Origin: Olleya sp. Hel_I_94
GTDB taxonomy: Bacteria > Bacteroidota > Bacteroidia > Flavobacteriales > Flavobacteriaceae
NCBI RefSeq assembly: GCF_007827365.1
Contig: NZ_VISI01000002.1
Location: 129,001-193,000 of the forward strand
Length of the DNA stretch: 64,000 nucleotides
Reading direction: 5' to 3'
Shown: positions 16,563 to 24,214 of the stretch, one piece after another
How positions within the stretch are numbered: the first letter of the stretch is position 1
Layout of the letters: each line of letters opens with the position of its first letter
The notes under the pieces: model-generated
Databases searched by the model: none
What the model was told of the DNA's origin: nothing
The model's input: only the letters and a program-made list of their open reading frames with translations
Program-made: the position numbers and the translations under genes

Positions 16563-18551
16563 ATGAAAAATTTTAAGTACATCCTTAGTTTATTCATAGT
16601 AGTAGCTTCAGTAATTGGTTGCTCTCAAGATGATGATTTACCAGATGTTAGTGCATTACCAGCACCAACTAATGTTGCAGCAGTAATTAGTATTGCTCAA
16701 GATAATTCTGGTTTAGTTACCATTACTCCAACAGGAGAAAATGTAGCTAATTTTAGAGTTAATTATGGTGATGACTCAGGTGCAGATTCAGGACTTTTAA
16801 ATCCTGGACAAAGTACTCAAAACACGTATCTAGAAGGAACTTACGACATCGTAATTGCTGCTTCAGGTATAAATGGTAAAACAACTACTGTTGCACAAAC
16901 TATCGTAGTGTCATTTCAAGCTCCAGAAAACTTAGTAGTTACAATAGAGAATGACCCAACAGTGTCTAGACAAGTAAATGTAACTGCTACAGCGGATTTT
17001 GCAGTGTCTTATCAAGTAGAATTTGGAGATGCAGCAGCAACGGTTTTAACATCTAATATTGGTGACGTAACATCATTTGTATATGATGCAGCTGGAACTT
17101 ACACAATTACAGTAACAGCTAATAGTGGGTCTGTAGATACTATTTCGTACACAGAAGAATTTGAAGTAACAGAAATATTAGCTCCTTTAACTCCAGCTCC
17201 AACGCCTCCTAACAGAGACGCTAGTGATGTAGTTTCTATTTTTAGTGATGCGTATGCTAATATTACTTTAAACGAATTACCTACGGATTGGTCTGCTTCT
17301 GGATTTGAGGCTACTACTGTAGATAGTGATAATGTTTGGAGATTAACCAATTTAGACTTTATTGGTATGGTAAGTAACTATGATAACGGAGTAGATGTTT
17401 CAGCTATGGAAATGTTACATATTGATTATTGGGTACCCTCAGGAACAGAAAACGAATTATTAGTTAAAATTGTTAATACCATTGATGGTGGTGAGGATGT
17501 CGAATCTTTAGGAGCAACAGTAGGTGGTTCTTGGCAAAGTATTGATATTGACATGACAGGTTTTGATGGCGGAAATTTAGCCAACACGCAAAAAATTACA
17601 CAAATCTTAATTGATGCAGATGTTGTTGCAGATATAGTTTATATAGACAACTTTTACTTTTATAAGCAAAGTGCTTCTACTGGAACATTTGATGATGGAT
17701 TGTTAATTAATGGTGATTTTGAAAATGGAAGCGAGGCTTGGATAATTGGTGTAGATGATGCAGCTCTTGCTCCTGTGGTAACTAATAGTGGTAATACTTA
17801 CTACTCTGTAGATGTTACTTCTGCAGGAAATTCATACGATGTCAACTTAAGTCAAAAAGTAGAAATTATTCAAGGTAATACTTACACTCTTACTTTTAAT
17901 GCATGGTCAGATGTAAACAGAGCTATTGTTGCAGGAATTGGTTTAAGTGCAGACCCTTGGTCTAATGATTCACAATCAGTAGACATTACAACAACTAGTA
18001 CGACATATTCTTTAACACTTAGTGCAGCAGATTTTGGAGCTATTGATGCTCGTGTAATTTTTGATTTAGGTGCAGAAGTAGGTATGGTTAATATTGATAA
18101 TGTATCATTAATTATAGGCACAGGTAACACTGTCGTTAATGGTGATTTTGAAAATGGAAGTGATTCTTGGATAATAGGTGTTGATGATGCGTCAGTAATA
18201 CCTGTGGTTACAGTAGCAGGTAATACATATTATTCAGTAGATGTTGCAACAGCAGGAAATTCTTATGACGTAAATCTTAGTCAAAAGCTAGAAATTATTC
18301 AGGGTAATACTTACACATTAACTTTTGATGCTTGGTCAGATGTAGATAGAGCAATTGTTGCTGGTATTGGTTTAAGTGCAGACCCTTGGTCTAATGCTAC
18401 ACAAACCGTTGATATTACTACAACTAAAACAACTTATACATTGACTTTGGTAGCTACGGATTTTGGAGCACCAGATGCTCGTGTTCTTTTTGATTTAGGA
18501 GCACAAATAGGTATGGTTAATATTGACGATGTTTCTTTATCAAGCAACTAG
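16563..18551 (+). CDS. Surface glycan-binding lipoprotein, PKD plus tandem CBM-like repeats
   Basis: An ATG at 16539 is possible, but the lipoprotein signal MKNFKYILSLFIVVASVIGC starts at 16563 (662 residues). Residues ~30-215 hold two PKD-like modules. About 220-370 is a beta domain ending YIDNFYFYK. Then come two ~143-residue copies that begin NGDFENGS and end MVNIDNVSL or MVNIDDVSL, in the style of CBM4/9/22-type modules. The two copies are nearly identical in protein and DNA (17709 and 18138). The position after susD matches SusE/SusF-type surface binding proteins. The modules probably bind beta-1,3-glucan; which residues do so cannot be told. Confidence 0.85.
   Translation: MKNFKYILSLFIVVASVIGCSQDDDLPDVSALPAPTNVAAVISIAQDNSGLVTITPTGENVANFRVNYGDDSGADSGLLNPGQSTQNTYLEGTYDIVIAASGINGKTTTVAQTIVVSFQAPENLVVTIENDPTVSRQVNVTATADFAVSYQVEFGDAAATVLTSNIGDVTSFVYDAAGTYTITVTANSGSVDTISYTEEFEVTEILAPLTPAPTPPNRDASDVVSIFSDAYANITLNELPTDWSASGFEATTVDSDNVWRLTNLDFIGMVSNYDNGVDVSAMEMLHIDYWVPSGTENELLVKIVNTIDGGEDVESLGATVGGSWQSIDIDMTGFDGGNLANTQKITQILIDADVVADIVYIDNFYFYKQSASTGTFDDGLLINGDFENGSEAWIIGVDDAALAPVVTNSGNTYYSVDVTSAGNSYDVNLSQKVEIIQGNTYTLTFNAWSDVNRAIVAGIGLSADPWSNDSQSVDITTTSTTYSLTLSAADFGAIDARVIFDLGAEVGMVNIDNVSLIIGTGNTVVNGDFENGSDSWIIGVDDASVIPVVTVAGNTYYSVDVATAGNSYDVNLSQKLEIIQGNTYTLTFDAWSDVDRAIVAGIGLSADPWSNATQTVDITTTKTTYTLTLVATDFGAPDARVLFDLGAQIGMVNIDDVSLSSN
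17709..18545 (+). repeat. In-gene tandem duplication, period 429 bp
   Basis: The DNA AATGGTGATTTTGAAAATGG recurs at 17709 and 18138, a 429-bp (143-codon) period, and similarity continues through the whole unit to the stop codon. The high nucleotide identity points to a recent duplication or to homogenisation of a carbohydrate-binding module. Confidence 0.85.
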
Positions 18552-18599
18552 TTAATGATCTATGCTTTATTTATAGCAGTTAATATTAAAAAATAGAAG

Positions 18600-20231
18600 A
18601 TGAAAAATAAATTTAAAATAATAGCATTCATTCTTGTAACAGCCTTATTTATAGGTTGCCAAGAAGAAGATCAGACTTTCGGAAACATCGTCGCACCATC
18701 TAATATTGTTATTGTACCAGAAATAGTTGGTCAAGATGCAACTAATCCAAATGGAGATGGTAGTGGTGTGGTTAACTTTACAGCAACAGCAGATAATGCA
18801 TTAAGTTATAAATTTAGTTTTGGTAATGCAGAGCAAAATGCTCCTTCAGGAGTAACGTCGTATACCTATTCAAATTTAGGAGTTAATACGTACACAGTAG
18901 TAGTGGTAGCATATGGTACAGGTGGTGTTTCTTCAACAGCTACTATAGATATTGATGTTTTAGCAACTTACGCTCCTCCAGCAGATTTATTAAATGCATT
19001 GGTTGGTGATGGTTCTAAAACGTGGCGAATTACGTCAGAAAAGCAAGCGCATTTTGGTCTTGGACCAGTTGGAGGTGAGGTTGCTGCAGAGTGGTATGCA
19101 GCTGGTCCTGGAGAGAAAGCAACGACAGGAATGTATGATGATCGTTATGTTTTTAATGCAGATGGTACATTTACACACATCGTAAATAGCACTAATGACG
19201 ATCCTTCAGTGGATGTAACAGGTACTGTTTTTGGAAGAGAACCTTTAATTACAGAATTAGGTCCACACAGCGAGACACCTATTGGAGCAGATATAGAAAA
19301 CTATCCATATCAAGATTATTCAGAAAACTGGGTAATTACAGCACCTGGAGGAGCAGAAACAATAAACATTACAGGCTTAGGTTTTATTGGATACTATACA
19401 GGTGGTAATCATAAATATGAAATCTTTAGTCGTGATATACCTAACGAGTTTACTATTAGAACAACAGATGGTAACAGCGAGTTTGATTGGTGGTTTATAA
19501 TAACTTCTGAAGAGGAAGGAGCCACCACAGGATTCGAAACTATTTATACAGATTTAGTTTGGTCAGACGAGTTTGACACCAATGGAGCACCAAACCCAGC
19601 AAATTGGACTTACGATTTAGGTAATGGTACTGATGGTTGGGGTAACCAAGAGGCGCAAAGCTATACCAACAATTTAGAAAACGCAGAAGTAGCAGATGGT
19701 ATGTTAAAAATTACAGCAATCTCAACAGGAAGTGGTTATACATCTGCAAGATTAAAATCAGAAGGTCTTTATGATTTTACTTATGGTCGTGTAGAGGTTA
19801 GAGCAAAGCTTCCAACAGGAGGAGGAACTTGGCCTGCAATTTGGATGCTAGGTGCTAATTATCAGACAAATGTATGGCCAGCTTGTGGAGAAATTGATAT
19901 TATGGAACATAAAGGTAACGAGCAAAACACAATACATGGTACGTTACATTATCCAGAAGCGTTTGCAGGTAGTGCAGATGGTAGTACAACGGTTGTAGAT
20001 GCTGTTGCTGATCAATTTCACAATTATACAGTAGAGTGGACTCCAGATGTAATAAAAATATTGGTAGATGATACAGTATATCATACCTATACAAATACTA
20101 GTGCTTCACCTTTTAATAGTGAATTTTTCCTAATATTAAATGTAGCAATGGGAGGAACCTTTGGTGGAGACATAGATCCAGCATTTACACAATCGTCTAT
20201 GGAAATTGAATATGTTAGAGTTTATCAATAA
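18600..20231 (+). CDS. GH16 endo-beta-1,3-glucanase (laminarinase) lipoprotein, multidomain
   Basis: A 543-residue lipoprotein with lipobox LFIGC (Cys20). Residues ~30-120 form a PKD-like domain and ~125-300 an uncharacterised beta domain common in flavobacterial laminarinases (SKTWRITSEKQAHFG...). The GH16 catalytic domain spans ~315-543. The catalytic signature EIDIMEH gives nucleophile Glu431, Asp433 and acid/base Glu436. The flanking WPAIWMLG and VWPACGEID are typical of beta-1,3-glucanases without the extra Met-loop differences of agarases and carrageenases. It cleaves laminarin at the cell surface to oligomers for SusCD. It follows the binding protein by 48 bp. Confidence 0.93.
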   Translation: MKNKFKIIAFILVTALFIGCQEEDQTFGNIVAPSNIVIVPEIVGQDATNPNGDGSGVVNFTATADNALSYKFSFGNAEQNAPSGVTSYTYSNLGVNTYTVVVVAYGTGGVSSTATIDIDVLATYAPPADLLNALVGDGSKTWRITSEKQAHFGLGPVGGEVAAEWYAAGPGEKATTGMYDDRYVFNADGTFTHIVNSTNDDPSVDVTGTVFGREPLITELGPHSETPIGADIENYPYQDYSENWVITAPGGAETINITGLGFIGYYTGGNHKYEIFSRDIPNEFTIRTTDGNSEFDWWFIITSEEEGATTGFETIYTDLVWSDEFDTNGAPNPANWTYDLGNGTDGWGNQEAQSYTNNLENAEVADGMLKITAISTGSGYTSARLKSEGLYDFTYGRVEVRAKLPTGGGTWPAIWMLGANYQTNVWPACGEIDIMEHKGNEQNTIHGTLHYPEAFAGSADGSTTVVDAVADQFHNYTVEWTPDVIKILVDDTVYHTYTNTSASPFNSEFFLILNVAMGGTFGGDIDPAFTQSSMEIEYVRVYQ

Positions 20232-20233
20232 AT

Positions 20234-22534
20234 ATGAAAAAAATAAAGTATTATGTATTAGTCTTAGCTAGTTTTCTCATTATATCATGTAATAATGATA
20301 ATGAGAAAAACTTAGCTTTAAAAACCAATACGACCTCTAAAAATTCGGATATCGAAACTAAAGTATCAGATTTGCTAGCCAAAATGACTTTAGAAGAAAA
20401 AATAGGTCAAATGAACCAGTATAATGGGTTTTGGGATGTAACAGGTCCTGTTCCTGAAAATGGAGACCAAGCTAAAAAATACGAACATTTAAGAAAAGGA
20501 TATGTTGGTTCCATGCTTAATGTTAGAGGTGTAAAGGACGTAAGAGCTGTGCAAAAAATAGCAGTAGAAGAAACGCGTCTAGGGATTCCTTTAATCATTG
20601 GTTTTGATGTAATTCATGGTTACGAAACATTAAGTCCTATTCCATTAGCAGAATCAGCAAGTTGGGATTTAGAAGCGATTAAAAAATCTTCAGAAGTTGC
20701 AGCTAAGGAAGCGTCTGCTGCAGGTATAAACTGGACATTTGCACCAATGGTAGACATTTCTAGAGATGCACGTTGGGGACGCGTTATGGAAGGTGCAGGA
20801 GAGGATACTTATTTAGGGTCTAAAATTGCAATTGCTAGGGTAAATGGGTTTCAAAGTGACGACCTATCTTCTCATTTTTCAATTGCAGCATGTGCTAAAC
20901 ACTTTGCAGCTTATGGGTTTGCAGAGGCTGGACGTGATTACAATACAGCAGACATAGGGACTTCCACGTTAAACAATATTATTTTACCGCCTTTTAAAGC
21001 AGCCAAAGATGCAGGTGTGAGAACGTTTATGAATTCGTTTAACGAGCTTAATGGTATTCCTGCAACTGGAGACAAATATTTACAACGCGATATTTTAAAA
21101 GGAAAATGGGGTTTTGATGGTTTTATGGTTTCAGATTGGGGATCAATTACAGAAATGATTGCTCATGGTTATGCTAAAGATGGCAAACAAGCTGCCCAAT
21201 TAGCAGTTAATGCAGGTTCTGATATGGACATGGAATCTTATTTGTATGTAGAAGAACTTGCAGGTTTAGTTAACGAAGGTAAAGTGGATATCAAGCTTAT
21301 TGATGATGCTGTAAGCCGAATTTTACGCGTGAAATTTGAGTTGGGTCTATTTGATGATCCTTATAAATATTTGGATGAAACCAGAGAGAAACAAGTCATT
21401 GGAAGCCAGGAAATTCAGGATGCAGTTTTAGATATGGCTAAAAAGTCCATTGTATTACTTAAAAATGAAAATAACCTTTTACCATTAAAAAAAGAAGGTC
21501 AAAAAATAGCAGTTATTGGTGCTTTGGCTTCAGATAAAACAAGTCCATTAGGAAGTTGGCGTATAGCTGCTAAGGATAGCACAGCTGTTTCTGTATTAGA
21601 GGGATTAAATCAATATTCAGGAAACACAATTACCTATTCCAAAGGTGCAGATGTCGCTTTAGGTAAAACCGAATTTGCGATTGAAGTAAATATAAACACC
21701 ACTGATAAAAGTGAGTTTGATGCAGCTATTAAAAACGCAAAGCAAGCAGATGTAGTTATTATGGTTTTAGGAGAACATGGTTATCAAAGTGGTGAAGGTA
21801 GAAGTCGTACAGACTTAGGCTTACCAGGTGTCCAACAACAGTTACTTGAAGCGGTTTATAAAGTTAACAAAAACATAGTTTTAGTTTTAAACAATGGAAG
21901 ACCTTTAACTATTACTTGGGCAGATGATAATATTCCTGCAATTGTAGAGGCTTGGCAATTAGGCACACAAAGTGGTAACGCTATTGCTCAAGTATTATAT
22001 GGCGATTATAATCCAAGTGGTAAATTACCAATGACTTTTCCTAGACACGTTGGTCAAGTTCCAATTTATTACAATTACAAAAGTACAGGTAGGCCTACTT
22101 TACCAGGTAAGGACGTGGTGTTTTGGTCACATTATCAAGACGAAACAAATGATCCATTATATGTTTTTGGACATGGTTTAAGTTATACGACGTTTAAGTA
22201 TAGTAACTTAAAAATTAGTAATACCTTTTCTGATGATGAAACCATAAAAGTTTCTGTAGACTTAACTAATACAGGTAAATTTAAGGGTAAAGAGGTCGTA
22301 CAGCTATATTTAAAGGATTTATTTGCTAGTGTAACAAGACCAATTAAAGAATTAAAAGGGTTTGAATTAGTTGAATTAAATCCAAATGAAACCAAAACTA
22401 TTCAATTAATTTTGACTAAAGCAGAACTTGGTTTTTACAATAATCAAGGTGAGTTTAACGTCGAAACTGGAGATTTTGAAGTCTATATTGGAGGAAGCTC
22501 TAAAACTGTTTTAACAGACACATTTAAATTATGA
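20234..22534 (+). CDS. GH3 beta-glucosidase lipoprotein (BglX-like)
   Basis: A 766-residue lipoprotein (FLIISC, Cys19) with the three-part GH3 layout. An N-terminal TIM barrel contains FAPMVDISRDARWGR and the nucleophile Asp301 in GFMVSDWGS. The alpha/beta sandwich carries the acid/base loop (GEHGYQSGEGRSRTDLGLPG). A C-terminal fibronectin-III-like domain ends the protein (~650-766, VSVDLTNTGKFKGKEVVQLY). It removes terminal glucose from the oligosaccharides made by the GH16 enzymes, probably in the periplasm or at the surface. The start is two bases after the GH16 stop, and its own stop overlaps the next start (ATGA), so the three are translationally linked. Confidence 0.94.
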   Translation: MKKIKYYVLVLASFLIISCNNDNEKNLALKTNTTSKNSDIETKVSDLLAKMTLEEKIGQMNQYNGFWDVTGPVPENGDQAKKYEHLRKGYVGSMLNVRGVKDVRAVQKIAVEETRLGIPLIIGFDVIHGYETLSPIPLAESASWDLEAIKKSSEVAAKEASAAGINWTFAPMVDISRDARWGRVMEGAGEDTYLGSKIAIARVNGFQSDDLSSHFSIAACAKHFAAYGFAEAGRDYNTADIGTSTLNNIILPPFKAAKDAGVRTFMNSFNELNGIPATGDKYLQRDILKGKWGFDGFMVSDWGSITEMIAHGYAKDGKQAAQLAVNAGSDMDMESYLYVEELAGLVNEGKVDIKLIDDAVSRILRVKFELGLFDDPYKYLDETREKQVIGSQEIQDAVLDMAKKSIVLLKNENNLLPLKKEGQKIAVIGALASDKTSPLGSWRIAAKDSTAVSVLEGLNQYSGNTITYSKGADVALGKTEFAIEVNINTTDKSEFDAAIKNAKQADVVIMVLGEHGYQSGEGRSRTDLGLPGVQQQLLEAVYKVNKNIVLVLNNGRPLTITWADDNIPAIVEAWQLGTQSGNAIAQVLYGDYNPSGKLPMTFPRHVGQVPIYYNYKSTGRPTLPGKDVVFWSHYQDETNDPLYVFGHGLSYTTFKYSNLKISNTFSDDETIKVSVDLTNTGKFKGKEVVQLYLKDLFASVTRPIKELKGFELVELNPNETKTIQLILTKAELGFYNNQGEFNVETGDFEVYIGGSSKTVLTDTFKL

Positions 22535-23340
22535 TAAAAGTATTTAAATTAGTAGTAGTCGCATTGCTATGTTTGGCTTGTAAAGAAGAAAACAAGGAAG
22601 TAGTTAAGCTTGACACAAAGTTAGACAACAATAATCAAGTGTTTAACTTTATAGATCAATTTGATGGGACGCAATTAAACGATGCTAATTGGAATTACGA
22701 TTTAGGAGATGGTTGTCCAAATTTATGTGGTTGGGGTAATAATGAAAGACAAATTTATACTAAAGAAAATGTATCTGTAAAAGACGGTAATTTAATAATA
22801 ACAGCTACTAAAGATTCGACTGGATATTATTCAGGAAAAATCACAACTAAAGACAAAATTGAATTTCAATATGGTACAGTAGAGGTTAGCGCTAAATTGC
22901 CAAAAGGATCAGGATTATGGCCTGCATTTTGGATGTTAGGTAATGATATTGATACTAATACTTGGCCTGCTTGCGGTGAAATTGATATTTTAGAATATGT
23001 AGGTAAGGCTCCACATCAAATTCATACGACGTTACATACGCCTGATAGTTATGGTAAATCTGTTAATACAAAAATTACAACTATAAAGGATATAGAGGAA
23101 GGGTTTCATAATTATAAAACAAAGTGGACTAAAGACTCTATTTCATTTTATATAGATGATAATTTAGTGTACACCTTTTCACCAGAAATTAAAAACGAAA
23201 AAACTTGGCCTTTTGATAAACCTTTTTACTTAATAATAAACCTTGCAATTGGAGGTAACTTTGGAGGTCCAGAAGTGGATGATTCTATTTTTCCGCAAGA
23301 ATTTATTATTGATTATGTAAAGGTTTCAGGTTTAAATTAA
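22531..23340 (+). CDS. GH16 endo-beta-1,3-glucanase lipoprotein, single domain
   Basis: A 269-residue lipoprotein (LVVVALLCLAC, Cys17) made up almost entirely of a GH16 domain. Catalytic motif EIDILEY: Glu150, Asp152, Glu155. WPAFWMLG and TWPACGEID match the laminarinase subgroup, as in the larger enzyme at 18600. A small insert with two Cys (GDGCPNLCGWGNNE) could form a disulfide near the active-site cleft and distinguishes it from its paralogue. ATG overlaps the GH3 stop by four bases. It ends the locus before a strong terminator. Two GH16 enzymes in one locus suggest different chain-length or branching preferences. Confidence 0.93.
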   Translation: MIKVFKLVVVALLCLACKEENKEVVKLDTKLDNNNQVFNFIDQFDGTQLNDANWNYDLGDGCPNLCGWGNNERQIYTKENVSVKDGNLIITATKDSTGYYSGKITTKDKIEFQYGTVEVSAKLPKGSGLWPAFWMLGNDIDTNTWPACGEIDILEYVGKAPHQIHTTLHTPDSYGKSVNTKITTIKDIEEGFHNYKTKWTKDSISFYIDDNLVYTFSPEIKNEKTWPFDKPFYLIINLAIGGNFGGPEVDDSIFPQEFIIDYVKVSGLN

Positions 23341-23376
23341 AATAATAATGGATTGATAGTTTAAATTACCTTAAAC

Positions 23377-23411
23377 AAAAAAAGGATATCATTATTGATA
23401 TCCTTTTTTTT
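23377..23411. terminator. Bidirectional Rho-independent terminator
   Basis: A 15-bp perfect stem (AAAAAAAGGATATCA / TGATATCCTTTTTTT) with a 4-nt loop is flanked by A and T runs. It can end both the glucan locus from the left and the regulator gene from the right. Confidence 0.9.
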
Positions 23412-23428
23412 ATAAATTAATTTTTATT

Positions 23429-24106
23429 TTACTCCACACGTTTTAAAGCCTGCTCATCTTCAATTTTTATTTGCTTTCCTTTGGTACTAATAATGCCTTC
23501 CTTTTTAAATTGAGATAAAATTCTAATAGCACTTTCTGTTGCTGTACCAACAATGCTAGCATAGTCATCTCTAGATAATGTTAAAGCTAAATAACCATCT
23601 GCATCATTATCAAATTTGTTTTTAACGTACAATAAAGTTTCTGCTAAACGTTGCTTTACTGTTTTTTGAGCCATATCCACAAGACTATCATCTGCATCTC
23701 TTAAATCTTGAGCCATTCGTTTTAAAAGATCCATAGAAAAGTTTACATTTTTCTGTAAATCATCTAATATTTCTTGTTTGGGTATAAAACAAATTTGCAT
23801 ATCATTTAAGGCTACAGCAGTTAAATTAGAACATTCATTACTAACCAAAGAGCGTTGTCCCATCATACCACCTTTTACAGATAATTTGACGACTTGATCT
23901 TTACCGTTTTCGCTTAATTTAGTCAGTTTACAAACGCCTTCTCTAATGCAATAAATACCATTTAATGCTTCACCTTCTCTAAAAATTATGTCACCTTTTT
24001 TGACTACTCGTCCAGTTTTACATGCAGACACGCGCACTAATTCCTCTCTTGTCAAGGTGTTTAAACTATTAAATTGCCTGACAATACAATGTTCACATTT
24101 ACTCAT
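23429..24106 (-). CDS. fnr: FNR-type oxygen-responsive Crp/Fnr regulator
   Basis: The frame extends to 24163, but the motif start MSKCEHCIVR at 24106 is preferred because the gene's own -7 box (24129-24136) lies upstream of it and downstream of 24163. The 225-residue protein has a cyclic-nucleotide-binding fold and a Crp-type HTH (SRDDYASIVGTATESAIRIL). Cysteines at 4, 7 and 29, plus others at 53, 59, 92 and 106, could supply the four ligands of an oxygen-labile [4Fe-4S] cluster, in the style of FNR. The recognition helix keeps the Glu and Arg that read a TGA half-site. It is divergent from the cbb3 copper ATPase, and TGA-N6-TCA sites occur before cco and hemN genes. Cluster binding is inferred. 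Confidence 0.88.
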   Translation of the reverse strand: MSKCEHCIVRQFNSLNTLTREELVRVSACKTGRVVKKGDIIFREGEALNGIYCIREGVCKLTKLSENGKDQVVKLSVKGGMMGQRSLVSNECSNLTAVALNDMQICFIPKQEILDDLQKNVNFSMDLLKRMAQDLRDADDSLVDMAQKTVKQRLAETLLYVKNKFDNDADGYLALTLSRDDYASIVGTATESAIRILSQFKKEGIISTKGKQIKIEDEQALKRVE

Positions 24107-24128
24107 ACCTAATTTTGTTGCAGTATAC

Positions 24129-24136
24129 CAAAAGTA
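24129..24136 (-). promoter_or_regulatory. -7 promoter box of the FNR gene
   Basis: TACTTTTG on the minus strand matches TAnnTTTG exactly. It lies 23 bp before the ATG at 24106. The FNR-like site at 24151-24162 is centred 20.5 bp before this box, nine bases closer than at the activated promoters, so it would overlap the -33 region. That placement suggests self-repression. Confidence 0.55.
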
Positions 24137-24150
24137 TACAATACCTGATA

Positions 24151-24162
24151 TGACAAATATCA
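24151..24162. promoter_or_regulatory. FNR-like operator between fnr and ccoI
   Basis: TGACAAATATCA fits TGA-N6-TCA. Toward ccoI, the expected -7 position (35 bases from the first operator base) holds AACCTTTG at 24186-24193, one mismatch from TAnnTTTG. So the operator sits at an activating distance for ccoI and at a repressing distance for fnr. Confidence 0.7.
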
Positions 24163-24182
24163 TATATTAATTAATCACAAAA

Positions 24183-24198
24183 TGTAACCTTTGTTACA
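24183..24198. promoter_or_regulatory. Perfect TGTAAC-N4-GTTACA palindrome over the ccoI -7 region
   Basis: TGTAACCTTTGTTACA is a perfect 6-bp inverted repeat with a 4-nt centre, the same operator found upstream of eight sulfur/thiol/bd-oxidase promoters in this window. Here it covers the presumed -7 box (24186-24193) of ccoI instead of lying upstream, which predicts steric repression. Confidence 0.65.
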
Positions 24199-24214
24199 GG
24201 TAAATGAGCAAATT

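Noticed and set aside
24107..24163. Longer N-terminus of the FNR-type protein from 24163
   Set aside because: The FNR box and the -7 box lie inside that extension, and the Cys motif starts directly after ATG 24106.
24191..24214. TTG start of ccoI at 24191
   Set aside because: The codon lies within the GTAAC palindrome and -7 region; ATG 24215 begins the Cys-rich domain.
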